Of a stretch of DNA of 28,540 nucleotides, positions 14,592 to 22,868 are shown in pieces. The notes under the pieces are model-generated. The model made no database searches. It was not told where the DNA came from and worked only from the letters and a program-made list of their open reading frames with translations. Made by a program: the position numbers and the translations under genes. This DNA comes from an uncultured Pseudogracilibacillus sp. (GTDB taxonomy: Bacteria > Bacillota > Bacilli > Bacillales > Amphibacillaceae): contig CALGOZ010000047.1 in NCBI GenBank assembly GCA_937960785.1, forward strand, positions 1-28,540, in the 5' to 3' direction. Position 1 is the stretch's first letter, and every line of letters starts with the position of its first letter.

Positions 14592-15254
14592 ATGAGACGA
14601 GAGTTTGCAGTAATAGGATTAGGTAGATTTGGTGGAAGTATTTGTGAAGAATTAAGTCGTGAAGGTATGCGGGTATTAGCAATCGATATAAACGAACAAC
14701 GAATTAATGAGTTTAAAAATATCGCATCTCACGCAGTTATTGCCGATGCAACGGATGAACAAGCATTGATCGCTTTAGGTATTAAAAATATCGATCATGT
14801 TATCGTAGCAATTGGCGACAATATTCAAGCAAGCATTTTAACGACTGTTATTTTATCTGAATTAGGAATTAAACAAATTACAGTAAAAGCACAAAACGAT
14901 TACCATGAGAAGATTTTAAATAAAATCGGTGCAGATTTAGTCGTTCATCCTGAGCGGGATATGGGAAGACGAATTGCCCATAGCTTAATGTCAAGTAACA
15001 TTGTCGATTATTTAGAACTGTCGGAAGAACATAGTATGGTTGAAGTAAAAGCTGGCCGAAAGATGATTGACAAAAATTTAATCGAATTAAATATTCGAGC
15101 GAACTATGGTTGTAATATTGTCGCTATTCGGCGAAAAGGAAATATGATTATTTCTCCCGATGCCAAAATGAACATTAAGGCAGAAGATATACTAGTCATT
15201 CTCGGTGCTGATGAAGATATTAACCGTCTAGAAAAGGATTTGATAATTGATTAA
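14592..15254 (+). CDS. ktrC: Ktr potassium uptake regulatory subunit KtrC
   Basis: KtrC is a cytoplasmic octameric ring protein that gates the Ktr channel through ATP/ADP binding and is inhibited by c-di-AMP. The 220-residue length is that of KtrC/KtrA. It has an RCK_N Rossmann domain with G9-L-G-R-F-G14 and the acidic ribose-binding end of strand 2 (VLAIDINEQR), then an RCK_C domain from about residue 135 (VEVKAGRKMIDKNL, IRANYGCNIVAIRR), the site where c-di-AMP binds in this family. The ATG at 14592 follows ATAGGAG. The likely membrane partner is the gene at 10130. Confidence 0.92.
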   Translation: MRREFAVIGLGRFGGSICEELSREGMRVLAIDINEQRINEFKNIASHAVIADATDEQALIALGIKNIDHVIVAIGDNIQASILTTVILSELGIKQITVKAQNDYHEKILNKIGADLVVHPERDMGRRIAHSLMSSNIVDYLELSEEHSMVEVKAGRKMIDKNLIELNIRANYGCNIVAIRRKGNMIISPDAKMNIKAEDILVILGADEDINRLEKDLIID

Positions 15255-15294
15255 TGTCTTTATTTTAAAGTAAGCAAGCTACTTGTGAATGATG

Positions 15295-15336
15295 TGCACC
15301 CTTTAAGTTAGAGATAATTTAAAGGGTGCATTTTTA
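15295..15336 (+). terminator. Rho-independent terminator of ktrC
   Basis: A perfect 12-bp stem TGCACCCTTTAA/TTAAAGGGTGCA (15295-15306 and 15319-15330) with a 12-base loop is followed by five T. Confidence 0.9.
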
Positions 15337-15490
15337 TATCGATCAATCATTAATTTTCGGTAAGAATCGATTATTAATTAGAATTGCTTTGCAACATCTA
15401 TGTAGTAAATTAAATAAAAGAAAGCTATAAGATACTTAGAAGCTCGGCCTTCTATGTCAGCGCAAAAGGATTTACATTTCTAAGGAAAAT
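15337..15490. other. Gene-free stretch between ktrC and rnjA terminators
   Basis: The ktrC-rnjA gap of 320 bases contains the two convergent terminators. Between them I see no ORF, promoter or RNA gene. Confidence 0.5.
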
Positions 15491-15534
15491 AAAACGGAAG
15501 TGAGGAGCTTAATTTCCTCACTTCCGTTTATTTT
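15486..15534. terminator. Bidirectional terminator after rnjA
   Basis: A perfect 15-bp stem AAACGGAAGTGAGGA (15492-15506) / TCCTCACTTCCGTTT (15515-15529) has an 8-base loop. On the minus strand it is followed by a TTTATTTTCC tail, 45 bases beyond the rnjA stop. Confidence 0.88.
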
Positions 15535-15574
15535 AACAAGGTAACTTATTATGAAGTGTGAAACGACTTGCTTA

Positions 15575-17242
15575 TTACACTTCCATAATGATCGGCAAAA
15601 TCATCGGCCTTCTTTTTGTTTTTTCATAAAGTAGTGGTGCGATTGTATCGATAATTTCATTTTTAATTTCAGCCCATTTCGTCGTACGACGCTCCATCAT
15701 TTTGTTGAGCAGTTTTGCGACGATTTTCTCTGCTTCGTTTATTAAATCTTCAGATTCACGCATATAGACGAAACCGCGAGAAATGATGTCTGGACCTGAA
15801 GCAATTTTAAATTTATCCATATCGATACTTACAACGACGATAACTAAGCCTTCTTCGGATAAAATACGACGATCGCGTAGGACGATATTTCCTATATCGC
15901 CAATCCCGCTACCATCGACATAAACGGAACCCGAAGGTACTCTACCGGCTACACTTGCATGGTTTTTACCTAAGGCAAGTACGTCACCATTATCAAGTAC
16001 AAATGTATTCTTTTCATCCATACCACAGTCGATTGCAAGCTTCGTATGTTGCTTCAGCATACGATACTCACCGTGTACTGGGACGAAATATTTCGGCTTC
16101 ATTAGATGGATCATTAATTTCTGTTCTTCTTGGCTACCATGTCCTGATGTATGGATATTGCTTAACGGACCGTGGATTACCTCGGCTCCTGCACGCATGA
16201 GTAAGTTGATAATTCGACTTACACTGACGTTGTTACCAGGAATTGGCGAGGAAGAAAACACGACTGTATCTCCAGGTGTAATTTGAATTTGCCGGTGAGT
16301 TCCATTAGCCATTCGGGCGAGGGCAGACATCGGTTCCCCTTGTGAACCCGTACATAAAATGGTTACTTCATTCGCTGGCATTCGGTTAATTTGATGCACT
16401 TCGATAAACGTATCGTTCGGTGCAACGATGTAACCGAGCTCACGGCCGATTTCGATTGCCGCCTCCATACTGCGACCAACGACGGCAATTTTTCGTTTAT
16501 ATTTTACCGCAGCGTCGACTACTTGTTGTAATCGATAAATATTCGAAGCAAACGTAGCGAAAATCAAACGTTCATTTACACGACTAAAGATATCGTCTAT
16601 ATTTTCCTTTACGACTTGCTCCGACATGGTAAAGCCAGGAACTTCACTATTTGTACTGTCGGAAAGTAAACAGAGCACACCTTCTCTACCAATCTCAGCC
16701 ATTTTAGCTAAGTTTGCGTGCTCGCCGACAGGAGTAAAGTCAAATTTAAAGTCTCCAGTTTGAACGATATTTCCTGGAGGAGTTTTAATAACGACACCGA
16801 AAGAGTCCGGAATACTATGGGTGACATGGAAAAAGCTTACGGAAGTTTTACGGAATTTAATCACACTATCTTCGTTAATAATGTTTAATTTGGCATTTCT
16901 TAATAAATTGTGTTCTTCGAGTTTATTTTTAATTAATCCAATTGCAAGCTTGCCAGCGTATATTGGCACGTTGATCTCACGTAATAAATAGGGAATACCA
17001 CCGATATGATCTTCGTGACCATGGGTGATAATTAATCCTTTAACTTTATCTCTATTTTGCACTAAGTACGTAAAATCAGGAATGACATAGTCGATTCCTA
17101 ACAATTCATCCTCAGGAAACTTAATCCCAGCATCGACGATAATAATCTCGTCCTGGAATTGTACACAGTACATATTTTTCCCGATTTCATCAAGACCACC
17201 TAGTGCAAAAACTGCTGTTTGATCGTTTTTTACAAATTTCAT
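15575..17242 (-). CDS. rnjA: Ribonuclease J1
   Basis: RNase J1 has 5'-to-3' exonuclease and endonuclease activity and drives mRNA turnover and rRNA maturation in Bacillus. The 555-residue length equals that of B. subtilis RNase J1. The metallo-beta-lactamase site is HGHEDHIGG with H74, H76, D78 and H79. Beta-CASP motifs follow, including SDSTNSEVPG, GRSMEA and TGSQGEP, with HTSGHGSQEE near residue 370 and the C-terminal domain after about 450. The ATG at 17242 follows GAGAG and starts one base after the rpoY stop, so the two are translationally coupled. Confidence 0.97.
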   Translation of the reverse strand: MKFVKNDQTAVFALGGLDEIGKNMYCVQFQDEIIIVDAGIKFPEDELLGIDYVIPDFTYLVQNRDKVKGLIITHGHEDHIGGIPYLLREINVPIYAGKLAIGLIKNKLEEHNLLRNAKLNIINEDSVIKFRKTSVSFFHVTHSIPDSFGVVIKTPPGNIVQTGDFKFDFTPVGEHANLAKMAEIGREGVLCLLSDSTNSEVPGFTMSEQVVKENIDDIFSRVNERLIFATFASNIYRLQQVVDAAVKYKRKIAVVGRSMEAAIEIGRELGYIVAPNDTFIEVHQINRMPANEVTILCTGSQGEPMSALARMANGTHRQIQITPGDTVVFSSSPIPGNNVSVSRIINLLMRAGAEVIHGPLSNIHTSGHGSQEEQKLMIHLMKPKYFVPVHGEYRMLKQHTKLAIDCGMDEKNTFVLDNGDVLALGKNHASVAGRVPSGSVYVDGSGIGDIGNIVLRDRRILSEEGLVIVVVSIDMDKFKIASGPDIISRGFVYMRESEDLINEAEKIVAKLLNKMMERRTTKWAEIKNEIIDTIAPLLYEKTKRRPMILPIIMEV

Positions 17243-17243
17243 T

Positions 17244-17450
17244 TTATACGCTCTCTATTTTAAAGTCTTCAGATTTTTTCTCATACGCTAAATGGGCTTC
17301 ACTTAATAATTGGATATACTCGATATTTAAATTTCTTGGTGCTAATTTTTGACGCACTTCCCGTTCAGATTCTGCTTCAACGTAAAGAGTTTTCGTACTT
17401 TCACGTGAAGGAGTATCAAACGTTTCTTGATATAATACTTTATAAATCAT
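17244..17450 (-). CDS. rpoY: RNA polymerase epsilon subunit
   Basis: RpoY (YkzG, DUF1447) is a small accessory subunit that binds the beta' side of RNA polymerase in Firmicutes. The 68-residue product starts MIYKVLYQE and contains LYVEAESEREVRQKL and YEKKSEDF, as in the family (69 residues in B. subtilis). I chose the ATG at 17450, which has AGGAG seven bases upstream. Upstream in-frame starts to 17498 lack a site and would add a non-conserved extension. Together with rnjA it forms the conserved rpoY-rnjA pair. Confidence 0.93.
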   Translation of the reverse strand: MIYKVLYQETFDTPSRESTKTLYVEAESEREVRQKLAPRNLNIEYIQLLSEAHLAYEKKSEDFKIESV

Positions 17451-17665
17451 TGTATCTCTCCTAATTGTTACTTTTCCTTCCGTTAATTTTTCCTTCACAC
17501 CTAAATTTTCCGTCCGTTCACTTCAGTGTCTCCGTTTAGTCGTTTCACACATAATCAATACAGAACAAAAAAGCTTTTCCTTCGCTTGAAATAATCGTTC
17601 CGTAAAATATTTTCAGCTTAAAGAAAAGCAAAATATGAGATGCCGATCTATTTCAATCATTTATC
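17451..17665 (-). promoter_or_regulatory. Long purine-rich leader of rpoY-rnjA with eight ANGGA motifs
   Basis: Between the candidate promoter and the rpoY start the minus strand has about 210 bases of untranslated leader. It contains ANGGA (plus-strand TCCNT) eight times within about 17470-17613, five as ACGGA and three as AAGGA, two of them overlapping. ANGGA is the core of CsrA sites. No stable terminator or known riboswitch is apparent. Confidence 0.4.
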
Positions 17666-17693
17666 ATTATAATATGATTTCCCAATTTATGAA
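17666..17693 (-). promoter_or_regulatory. Candidate sigma-A promoter of rpoY-rnjA
   Basis: On the minus strand TTCATA (plus 17688-17693) and TATAAT (plus 17666-17671) are 16 bases apart, about 215 bases upstream of rpoY. Confidence 0.5.
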
Positions 17694-17778
17694 ATGAATA
17701 ACACCTTTTTTATGAAAAAATGTTTCGACAAGTATCTGAAAAAAAGAAGATAAACATAAGGTTTTGTAATAAAAAGAC

Positions 17779-17806
17779 GAAAGAGGCTTGAAAAAATTAT
17801 TCAAGC
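17779..17806 (-). terminator. Possible terminator overlapping the def stop codon
   Basis: On the minus strand GCTTGAA/TTCAAGC (plus 17800-17806 and 17786-17792) forms a 7-bp stem spanning the stop codon. A moderately T-rich tail (CTCTTTCGTCTTTTTATT) follows. The stem is short. Confidence 0.4.
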
Positions 17807-18345
17807 GCAACAGCATTCTCTGGTGCATGGAATGGATTTGCCTCATTAATATGATCATAAAACATAATTCCATTTAAGTGGTCGATTTCATGCTGAATGA
17901 CAATAGCCGGATATCCTTTTAGTCGTAAATTCATTTCGTTTCCATCAAGGTCATAGGCCCGGACGCGTACACGATGATAACGTACGACATAGCCTTCAAT
18001 TACTTCATCGACAGACAAACATCCTTCACCATTAACTAAGTATGCTTGTTCTACGGAATGGCTAATAATTTTTGGATTGACGAGTTGGTAGTCATGTAAA
18101 GTGCCATCATGTTCAAAATAAATAGAAATAAGTCGTTTATTTACACCGAGTTGTGGCGCGGCTAAACCAACACCACTGCGTAAATCATATTTTTCGGCAA
18201 TTTCTTCATCTTGACTATTCTTTAAATAGTCGGTCATTTTTTGTAACAGATTTCTTTCCTCATCAGTAAGAGGAAAATTAACTTCTTTTGATTTTTTTCG
18301 TAGAGCTGGATGACCATCACGAACGATGTCTTTTGTTAACAACAT
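17797..18345 (-). CDS. def: Peptide deformylase
   Basis: This metal-dependent enzyme removes the formyl group from the N-terminal methionine of new proteins. The three family motifs are GVGLAAPQ (residues 58-65), EGCLS (about 110-114) and HEIDHLNG (about 153-160), so the metal ligands Cys, His and His and the catalytic Glu are all present. At 182 residues with an insertion around residues 40-56 it is of the Gram-positive type II class (DefB/YkrB). The ATG at 18345 follows AGGAG at 12 bases. The ykrA gene that separates it from rnjA in B. subtilis is absent. Confidence 0.95.
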   Translation of the reverse strand: MLLTKDIVRDGHPALRKKSKEVNFPLTDEERNLLQKMTDYLKNSQDEEIAEKYDLRSGVGLAAPQLGVNKRLISIYFEHDGTLHDYQLVNPKIISHSVEQAYLVNGEGCLSVDEVIEGYVVRYHRVRVRAYDLDGNEMNLRLKGYPAIVIQHEIDHLNGIMFYDHINEANPFHAPENAVALE

Positions 18346-18500
18346 GCTTACTTCGAACTCCTATCTAATTAATCGTATTATTTTCAAAAGATCGTTTCCT
18401 ATACTATTAATAATCTTATCATACAATACGAAAATCGTTCATATAATATGCAAACGGAAAAAGTCGAATATATAGTAAAGCATTCGTACAAATAATAAAG

Positions 18501-19142
18501 GTGGTGGTCGGGATTCGCTATTCAATCCTGCTAATCTTATTATGCAGTTCTTTATTGCTATTTGGTTGTAGTGAACAAAGGCTAGAGAAGAAAATTGACA
18601 AGCAGTTAGATCGCGCCTTTGAAGTTGAGCAAGATTTTCTTATATATCAGGAAGAAATCTTATCCTTGGAGGAGAAAGATACGAAACTTTATGAAGAAAT
18701 TCTTAAACTTGATCACAAAGCCGAGGAAGAACTTTCGGTTTTAGTGGATGAAGCAATTAGCTATATCCATGAACGACATGACTATTTGCAAAAAGAACGA
18801 AACGTAATGAAAGATTCCAAGGAGCAATTTATTAAAATTGAATCTTTAATCAAAAAAATGTCAAATGGAGAAAAACGTCAAACCGTTGAAGAACTTTTTG
18901 AAACAATGCAAGAACGTTACGATACGTATGACGGAATTTATGAAACATACGTAACTTCTCTTCAACAAACGGAAAAACTGTATGAACAAATGGAAAAAGG
19001 GCGGGACGGAGAACGGTTAATGGAAACGATTGAGGAAGTAAACGAAACTTACGAACGATTATTTGAACAAAATGAAAAATTCAATGAGTTAACCAAACAA
19101 TATAACTATTTAAAAAAGGAATTTAAAGAGTCACTAAATTAA
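18501..19142 (+). CDS. ykyA: YkyA-like cell-wall-associated lipoprotein
   Basis: This 213-residue lipoprotein has a hydrophobic signal (ILLILLCSSLLLFGC) whose lipobox LFGC puts the lipidated Cys at residue 23. The remainder is almost entirely charged alpha-helix with heptad-like Leu/Glu/Lys spacing, typical of the YkyA family of putative cell-wall-binding lipoproteins encoded before pdhA in Bacillus. The start is uncertain: GTG codons at 18501 and 18504 both overlap the only ribosome-site-like sequence (AAAGGTGG), and an ATT at 18513 would have better spacing. All share the same lipobox. No function is established. Confidence 0.8.
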   Translation: MVVGIRYSILLILLCSSLLLFGCSEQRLEKKIDKQLDRAFEVEQDFLIYQEEILSLEEKDTKLYEEILKLDHKAEEELSVLVDEAISYIHERHDYLQKERNVMKDSKEQFIKIESLIKKMSNGEKRQTVEELFETMQERYDTYDGIYETYVTSLQQTEKLYEQMEKGRDGERLMETIEEVNETYERLFEQNEKFNELTKQYNYLKKEFKESLN

Positions 19143-19160
19143 AAAGGTTATAGTTACATA

Positions 19161-19207
19161 AAAACGATTGTGTTTATCCAAAATAGATAGGCACAATCGT
19201 TTTTTTA
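19161..19207 (+). terminator. Rho-independent terminator of ykyA
   Basis: A 12-bp perfect stem AAAACGATTGTG/CACAATCGTTTT (19161-19172 and 19192-19203) with a 19-base loop runs into a T-run. Confidence 0.85.
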
Positions 19208-19519
19208 ATGTTGTTTTTATCGTTGTTTTAATGGGTATAAATTAAATAGGCGCTGGATTAGGAAGTTGTGTAATAGAACAGAATGAATTTAACGAACTGT
19301 ACTAATACAGATTTAATTAACACTGATACAGATATGAATCCGAGCATATATATTAATGGGGTAGCTAACAATATAGGCTAAATATATTGACGTTTCGATG
19401 ACAGTTGGTATACACTAGGAGTAAGTTCGGTTGTACCAATAAAAATGAGCTATAACTATATAACAGATTTGTTAAGTAGTTCTTTTGTCTATGATAAAAG
19501 GAAAGGGAGAGTGAAAAAG
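19208..19519 (+). other. pdh upstream region
   Basis: This 312-base stretch between the ykyA terminator and pdhA contains the candidate pdh promoter at 19387-19416. The preceding 180 bases show only a short direct repeat ATACAGAT near 19306 and 19326, and no ORF. The leader downstream of the promoter is about 100 bases. Confidence 0.45.
19387..19416 (+). promoter_or_regulatory. Candidate sigma-A promoter of pdhABCD
   Basis: TTGACG (19387-19392) and TATACA (19409-19414) are separated by 16 bases. With an 18-base spacer the -10 would be TACACT. Confidence 0.5.
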
Positions 19520-20602
19520 TTGAAACATATACTTGAAGAGATAGAAAATAAATTCGAAATGTTTCAAGTGTTGAATAAAGATGGGGAAATCGTCAATGAA
19601 GAGTATGTACCCGATTTATCTGACGATGAATTAAAAGAATTAATGCGCCGTATGGTGTATACCCGCGTTCTAGACCAACGTTCCATCGCCTTGAATCGTC
19701 AGGGGCGTCTAGGCTTCTATGCACCGACAGCTGGTCAGGAAGCGTCGCAAATTGCTAGTCACTTTGCGCTTGAAAAGGAAGACTATTTACTACCGGGTTA
19801 CCGTGATGTCCCACAAATGATTTGGCACGGTTTACCATTATATCAAGCATTTTTATTCTCACGTGGTCATTATCACGGAAATGTGATGCCTGAAGGAGTA
19901 AACACATTACATCCACAAATTATTATCGGAGCTCAATACATTCAAGCGGTCGGAGTAGCCATGGGAATGAAATTACGTGGCAAAAAATCCGTCGCAGTAA
20001 CTTATACCGGAGATGGTGGTACGTCAGAAGGTGACTTCTATGAAGGTATTAACTTCGCTGGCGTATACAATGTTCCGGCTATTTTCTTCGTACAAAATAA
20101 TGGATTTGCAATTTCAGTTCCAAGAGAAATGCAAACAAAAGCAAAGACATTAGCACAAAAAGCTGTAGCCGCAGGAATTGAAGGAATTCAAGTTGACGGA
20201 ATGGATCCATTAGCAGTTTATGCTGTTACGAAGCATGCTCGTGAACGTGCATTAAACGATGAAGGACCGATGTTAATTGAGACTATTACGTATCGTTACG
20301 GTCCTCATACGATGGCTGGGGATGACCCACGTCGCTACCGTACTGAGGATTTAGATAATGAATGGGAAAAGCGTGATCCGCTCATTCGCTTCCGTACGTA
20401 TTTAACGAATAAGGGTCTCTGGACGCCAGAAGAGGAAGAAGAAGTAATTGAACAGGCAAAAGATGATATTCGTGAAGCGATTAAACAAGCAGATAATTAT
20501 CCGAAACAGAAAGTTACAGAATTAATTGAGTTTATGTTTGAAGAGTTACCCGTGAATTTAAAAGAACAACTAGAAGAATACCGAAGAAAGGAGTCGAACT
20601 AA
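19520..20602 (+). CDS. pdhA: Pyruvate dehydrogenase E1 component, alpha subunit
   Basis: The thiamine-diphosphate-dependent E1-alpha decarboxylates pyruvate in the pyruvate dehydrogenase complex. The TPP motif is visible as TYTGDGGTSEGDFYEGINFA followed by the QNN turn, and the phosphorylation-loop region YRYGPHTMAGDDPRRYR is present. I chose the TTG at 19520 (360 residues) because GGGAG ends ten bases upstream and the product then has a length like other Bacillus PdhA. The ATG at 19445 lies in the leader, has no ribosome site and would add 25 unrelated residues. A GTG at 19511 is too close to the site. pdhB follows after one base. Confidence 0.95.
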   Translation: MKHILEEIENKFEMFQVLNKDGEIVNEEYVPDLSDDELKELMRRMVYTRVLDQRSIALNRQGRLGFYAPTAGQEASQIASHFALEKEDYLLPGYRDVPQMIWHGLPLYQAFLFSRGHYHGNVMPEGVNTLHPQIIIGAQYIQAVGVAMGMKLRGKKSVAVTYTGDGGTSEGDFYEGINFAGVYNVPAIFFVQNNGFAISVPREMQTKAKTLAQKAVAAGIEGIQVDGMDPLAVYAVTKHARERALNDEGPMLIETITYRYGPHTMAGDDPRRYRTEDLDNEWEKRDPLIRFRTYLTNKGLWTPEEEEEVIEQAKDDIREAIKQADNYPKQKVTELIEFMFEELPVNLKEQLEEYRRKESN

Positions 20603-20603
20603 T

Positions 20604-21584
20604 ATGTCAAAACAAATGACGATGATCGAAGCAATTACCGATGCAATGCGTTTAGAATTAGCGCGAGATGAAAATGTACTTATTTTCGGTGAAGACGTCG
20701 GAAAAAACGGAGGAGTGTTCCGTGCAACAGACGGTTTACAAAAAGAATTCGGTGAGTCGAGAGTGTTCGATACTCCTTTAGCTGAATCGGCAATTGGGGG
20801 ATTATCAATCGGATTAGCGTTACAAGGTTTTCGCCCCGTACCAGAAATTCAATTTTTTGGTTTTTTATTTGAGGTAATGGATTCAATCAGTGGTCAAATG
20901 TCAAGGATGCGTTATCGAAGCGGTGGACAAAACGCAGCACCAATTACTGTTCGGTCGCCGTTTGGTGGAGGGGTACAGACGCCAGAAATGCATGCGGATT
21001 CGCTAGAAGGGTTAATGGCGCAGACACCTGGCCTGAAAGTAGTTATACCTTCTACACCGTATGATGCAAAAGGTTTATTAATTTCCGCTATTCGCGATAA
21101 TGATCCAGTAATTTTCTTAGAACATATGAAGTTATATCGTTCTTTCCGTGAAGAAGTACCGACAGAAGATTATACGATTGAAATCGGAAAAGCTGACGTT
21201 AAGCGTGAAGGTTCTGATGTTACTATTATTGCTTACGGTGCAATGGTTCATAGTAGTTTAAGAGCAGCGGAAGAATTAGAAAAGCAAAACGTTTCAGCTG
21301 AAGTAATCGACTTACGGACAGTATCACCAATTGACATTGAAACAATCCTTGAATCGGTGAAAAAGACGAACCGTGCAGTCGTTGTTCAGGAGGCACAGCG
21401 TCAAGCGGGAATAGCAGCAAATGTTGTTGCTGAAATTCAAGAGCGAGCAATTTTACATTTAGAGGCTCCAGTCCTACGCGTCACAGCGCCAGATACTGTT
21501 TATCCGTTTGCTGAAGTAGAAGATGAATGGATTCCAGATTACAAAGACATTATCGAAAAAGTAGAACAAGTGATTCATTTTTAA
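20604..21584 (+). CDS. pdhB: Pyruvate dehydrogenase E1 component, beta subunit
   Basis: E1-beta completes the alpha2-beta2 E1 enzyme and contributes to the thiamine diphosphate site. The 326-residue protein starts MSKQMTMIEAITDAM and has the conserved FGEDVGKNGGVFRAT, FDTPLAESAIGG and RSPFGGGVQTPEMHADSLEG stretches and a C-terminal transketolase domain (VEVIDLRTVSPID-type, EAQRQAGIAANV). AAAGGAG in the pdhA 3' end serves as ribosome site, and the ATG at 20604 is one base past the pdhA stop. Confidence 0.96.
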   Translation: MSKQMTMIEAITDAMRLELARDENVLIFGEDVGKNGGVFRATDGLQKEFGESRVFDTPLAESAIGGLSIGLALQGFRPVPEIQFFGFLFEVMDSISGQMSRMRYRSGGQNAAPITVRSPFGGGVQTPEMHADSLEGLMAQTPGLKVVIPSTPYDAKGLLISAIRDNDPVIFLEHMKLYRSFREEVPTEDYTIEIGKADVKREGSDVTIIAYGAMVHSSLRAAEELEKQNVSAEVIDLRTVSPIDIETILESVKKTNRAVVVQEAQRQAGIAANVVAEIQERAILHLEAPVLRVTAPDTVYPFAEVEDEWIPDYKDIIEKVEQVIHF

Positions 21585-21605
21585 CTAAGAGAGGAGTGAA
21601 GGACG

Positions 21606-22865
21606 TTGGCATACGTTTTTAAATTGCCGGATATCGGTGAAGGTATCCACGAAGGTGAAATTTTAAAATGGTTTGTCCAAGCCGGAGATGAGATAAAAGA
21701 AGATGATCCATTATGTGAAGTGCAAAATGATAAAGCAGTCGTAGAAATTCCATCTCCAGTAGAAGGTACAGTTTTAGAAATTCATGTAGAAGAAGGCGAA
21801 GTTGCAATCGTTGGAGATCCATTAATTAGTATAGATGCAGAAGGATATGAAAGTGACGACGCGACAGCTGAAACTGAAGAGGAAGAAGACGCACCAAAAG
21901 TAGAAACGGAAAAAGAAGTAGATACTTCTGAACCAGCGACTAAATCCGATGACAAAATCGTCATTGCAATGCCTTCAGTTCGTAAGTATGCCCGAGATCA
22001 AGGGGTAAATATTCGTGAAGTAACCGGAACGGGTAAAAATGGACGAATTTTACGAGAAGACATCGACCGTTTCCTCGCTGGAGAAGATAAAGTGGAAGAT
22101 ACAGTTCCAGAAGAGACGAAAGAAGATGTAAAAGAAGCACCAATCGTTGCTGGCACAGAAGCTTACCCAGAAACTCGCGAGAAGATCCGTGGTATTCGAA
22201 AAGTAATTTCTGAAGCGATGGTAAGATCGAAAACCCGTGCACCTCACGTAACATTAATGGATGAGGTAGACGTTACCGAGTTAGTAGCTCATCGCAATCG
22301 CTTTAAAGAAGTAGCAGCAGAGCAAGGTATTAAATTGACGTACTTACCGTATGTCGTAAAAGCATTAATCTCCGCTTCGAAAAAATATCCAATTTTAAAT
22401 GCGGCGGTTGATGATGAGACAGAAGAGATTGTGTATAAGCATTATTACAACATCGGAATTGCAGCAGATACTGAACAAGGTTTACTCGTTCCGGTTGTAA
22501 AAGATGCAGATCGGATGTCGATTTTTGAAATTTCCGCAAAGATAAATGAGTTGGCAGATAAGGCACGTAATGGTAAACTAACAGCTGAGGAGATGAAAGG
22601 TGCTTCGAATACAATTACGAATATTGGATCAGCTGGTGGACAGTGGTTTACTCCGGTATTGAATTATCCGGAAGCGGTCATTTTAGGAATTGGTCGCATC
22701 GCTGAAAAACCAGTAGTTCGTAATGGCGAAGTAGTCGTTGCACCGGTGTTAGCACTATCCTTAAGCTTCGACCATCGAATTGTCGATGGAGCGACAGCAC
22801 AGCTAGCACTAAATCAAATTAAACGTTTATTACATGATCCACAACTAATTATGATGGAGGCGTAG
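21606..22865 (+). CDS. pdhC: Pyruvate dehydrogenase E2, dihydrolipoamide acetyltransferase
   Basis: E2 forms the core of the complex and passes the acetyl group to CoA. Domains in order: one lipoyl domain (residues 1-77, lipoylated Lys43 in QNDKAVVE), an acidic Glu-rich linker (about 80-115), an E3-binding domain (about 118-157, VRKYARDQGVNIREVTGTGK), a second acidic linker, and the acetyltransferase domain (about 190-419) with the active-site FDHRIVDGA. A single lipoyl domain in 419 residues is usual for Bacillaceae. The start is the TTG at 21606 with AGAGGAG upstream. Confidence 0.96.
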   Translation: MAYVFKLPDIGEGIHEGEILKWFVQAGDEIKEDDPLCEVQNDKAVVEIPSPVEGTVLEIHVEEGEVAIVGDPLISIDAEGYESDDATAETEEEEDAPKVETEKEVDTSEPATKSDDKIVIAMPSVRKYARDQGVNIREVTGTGKNGRILREDIDRFLAGEDKVEDTVPEETKEDVKEAPIVAGTEAYPETREKIRGIRKVISEAMVRSKTRAPHVTLMDEVDVTELVAHRNRFKEVAAEQGIKLTYLPYVVKALISASKKYPILNAAVDDETEEIVYKHYYNIGIAADTEQGLLVPVVKDADRMSIFEISAKINELADKARNGKLTAEEMKGASNTITNIGSAGGQWFTPVLNYPEAVILGIGRIAEKPVVRNGEVVVAPVLALSLSFDHRIVDGATAQLALNQIKRLLHDPQLIMMEA

Positions 22866-22868
22866 AGC

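Noticed and set aside
19445..19519. Upstream ATG extension of pdhA
   Set aside because: It has no ribosome site, lies soon after the candidate promoter and adds residues not found in PdhA.
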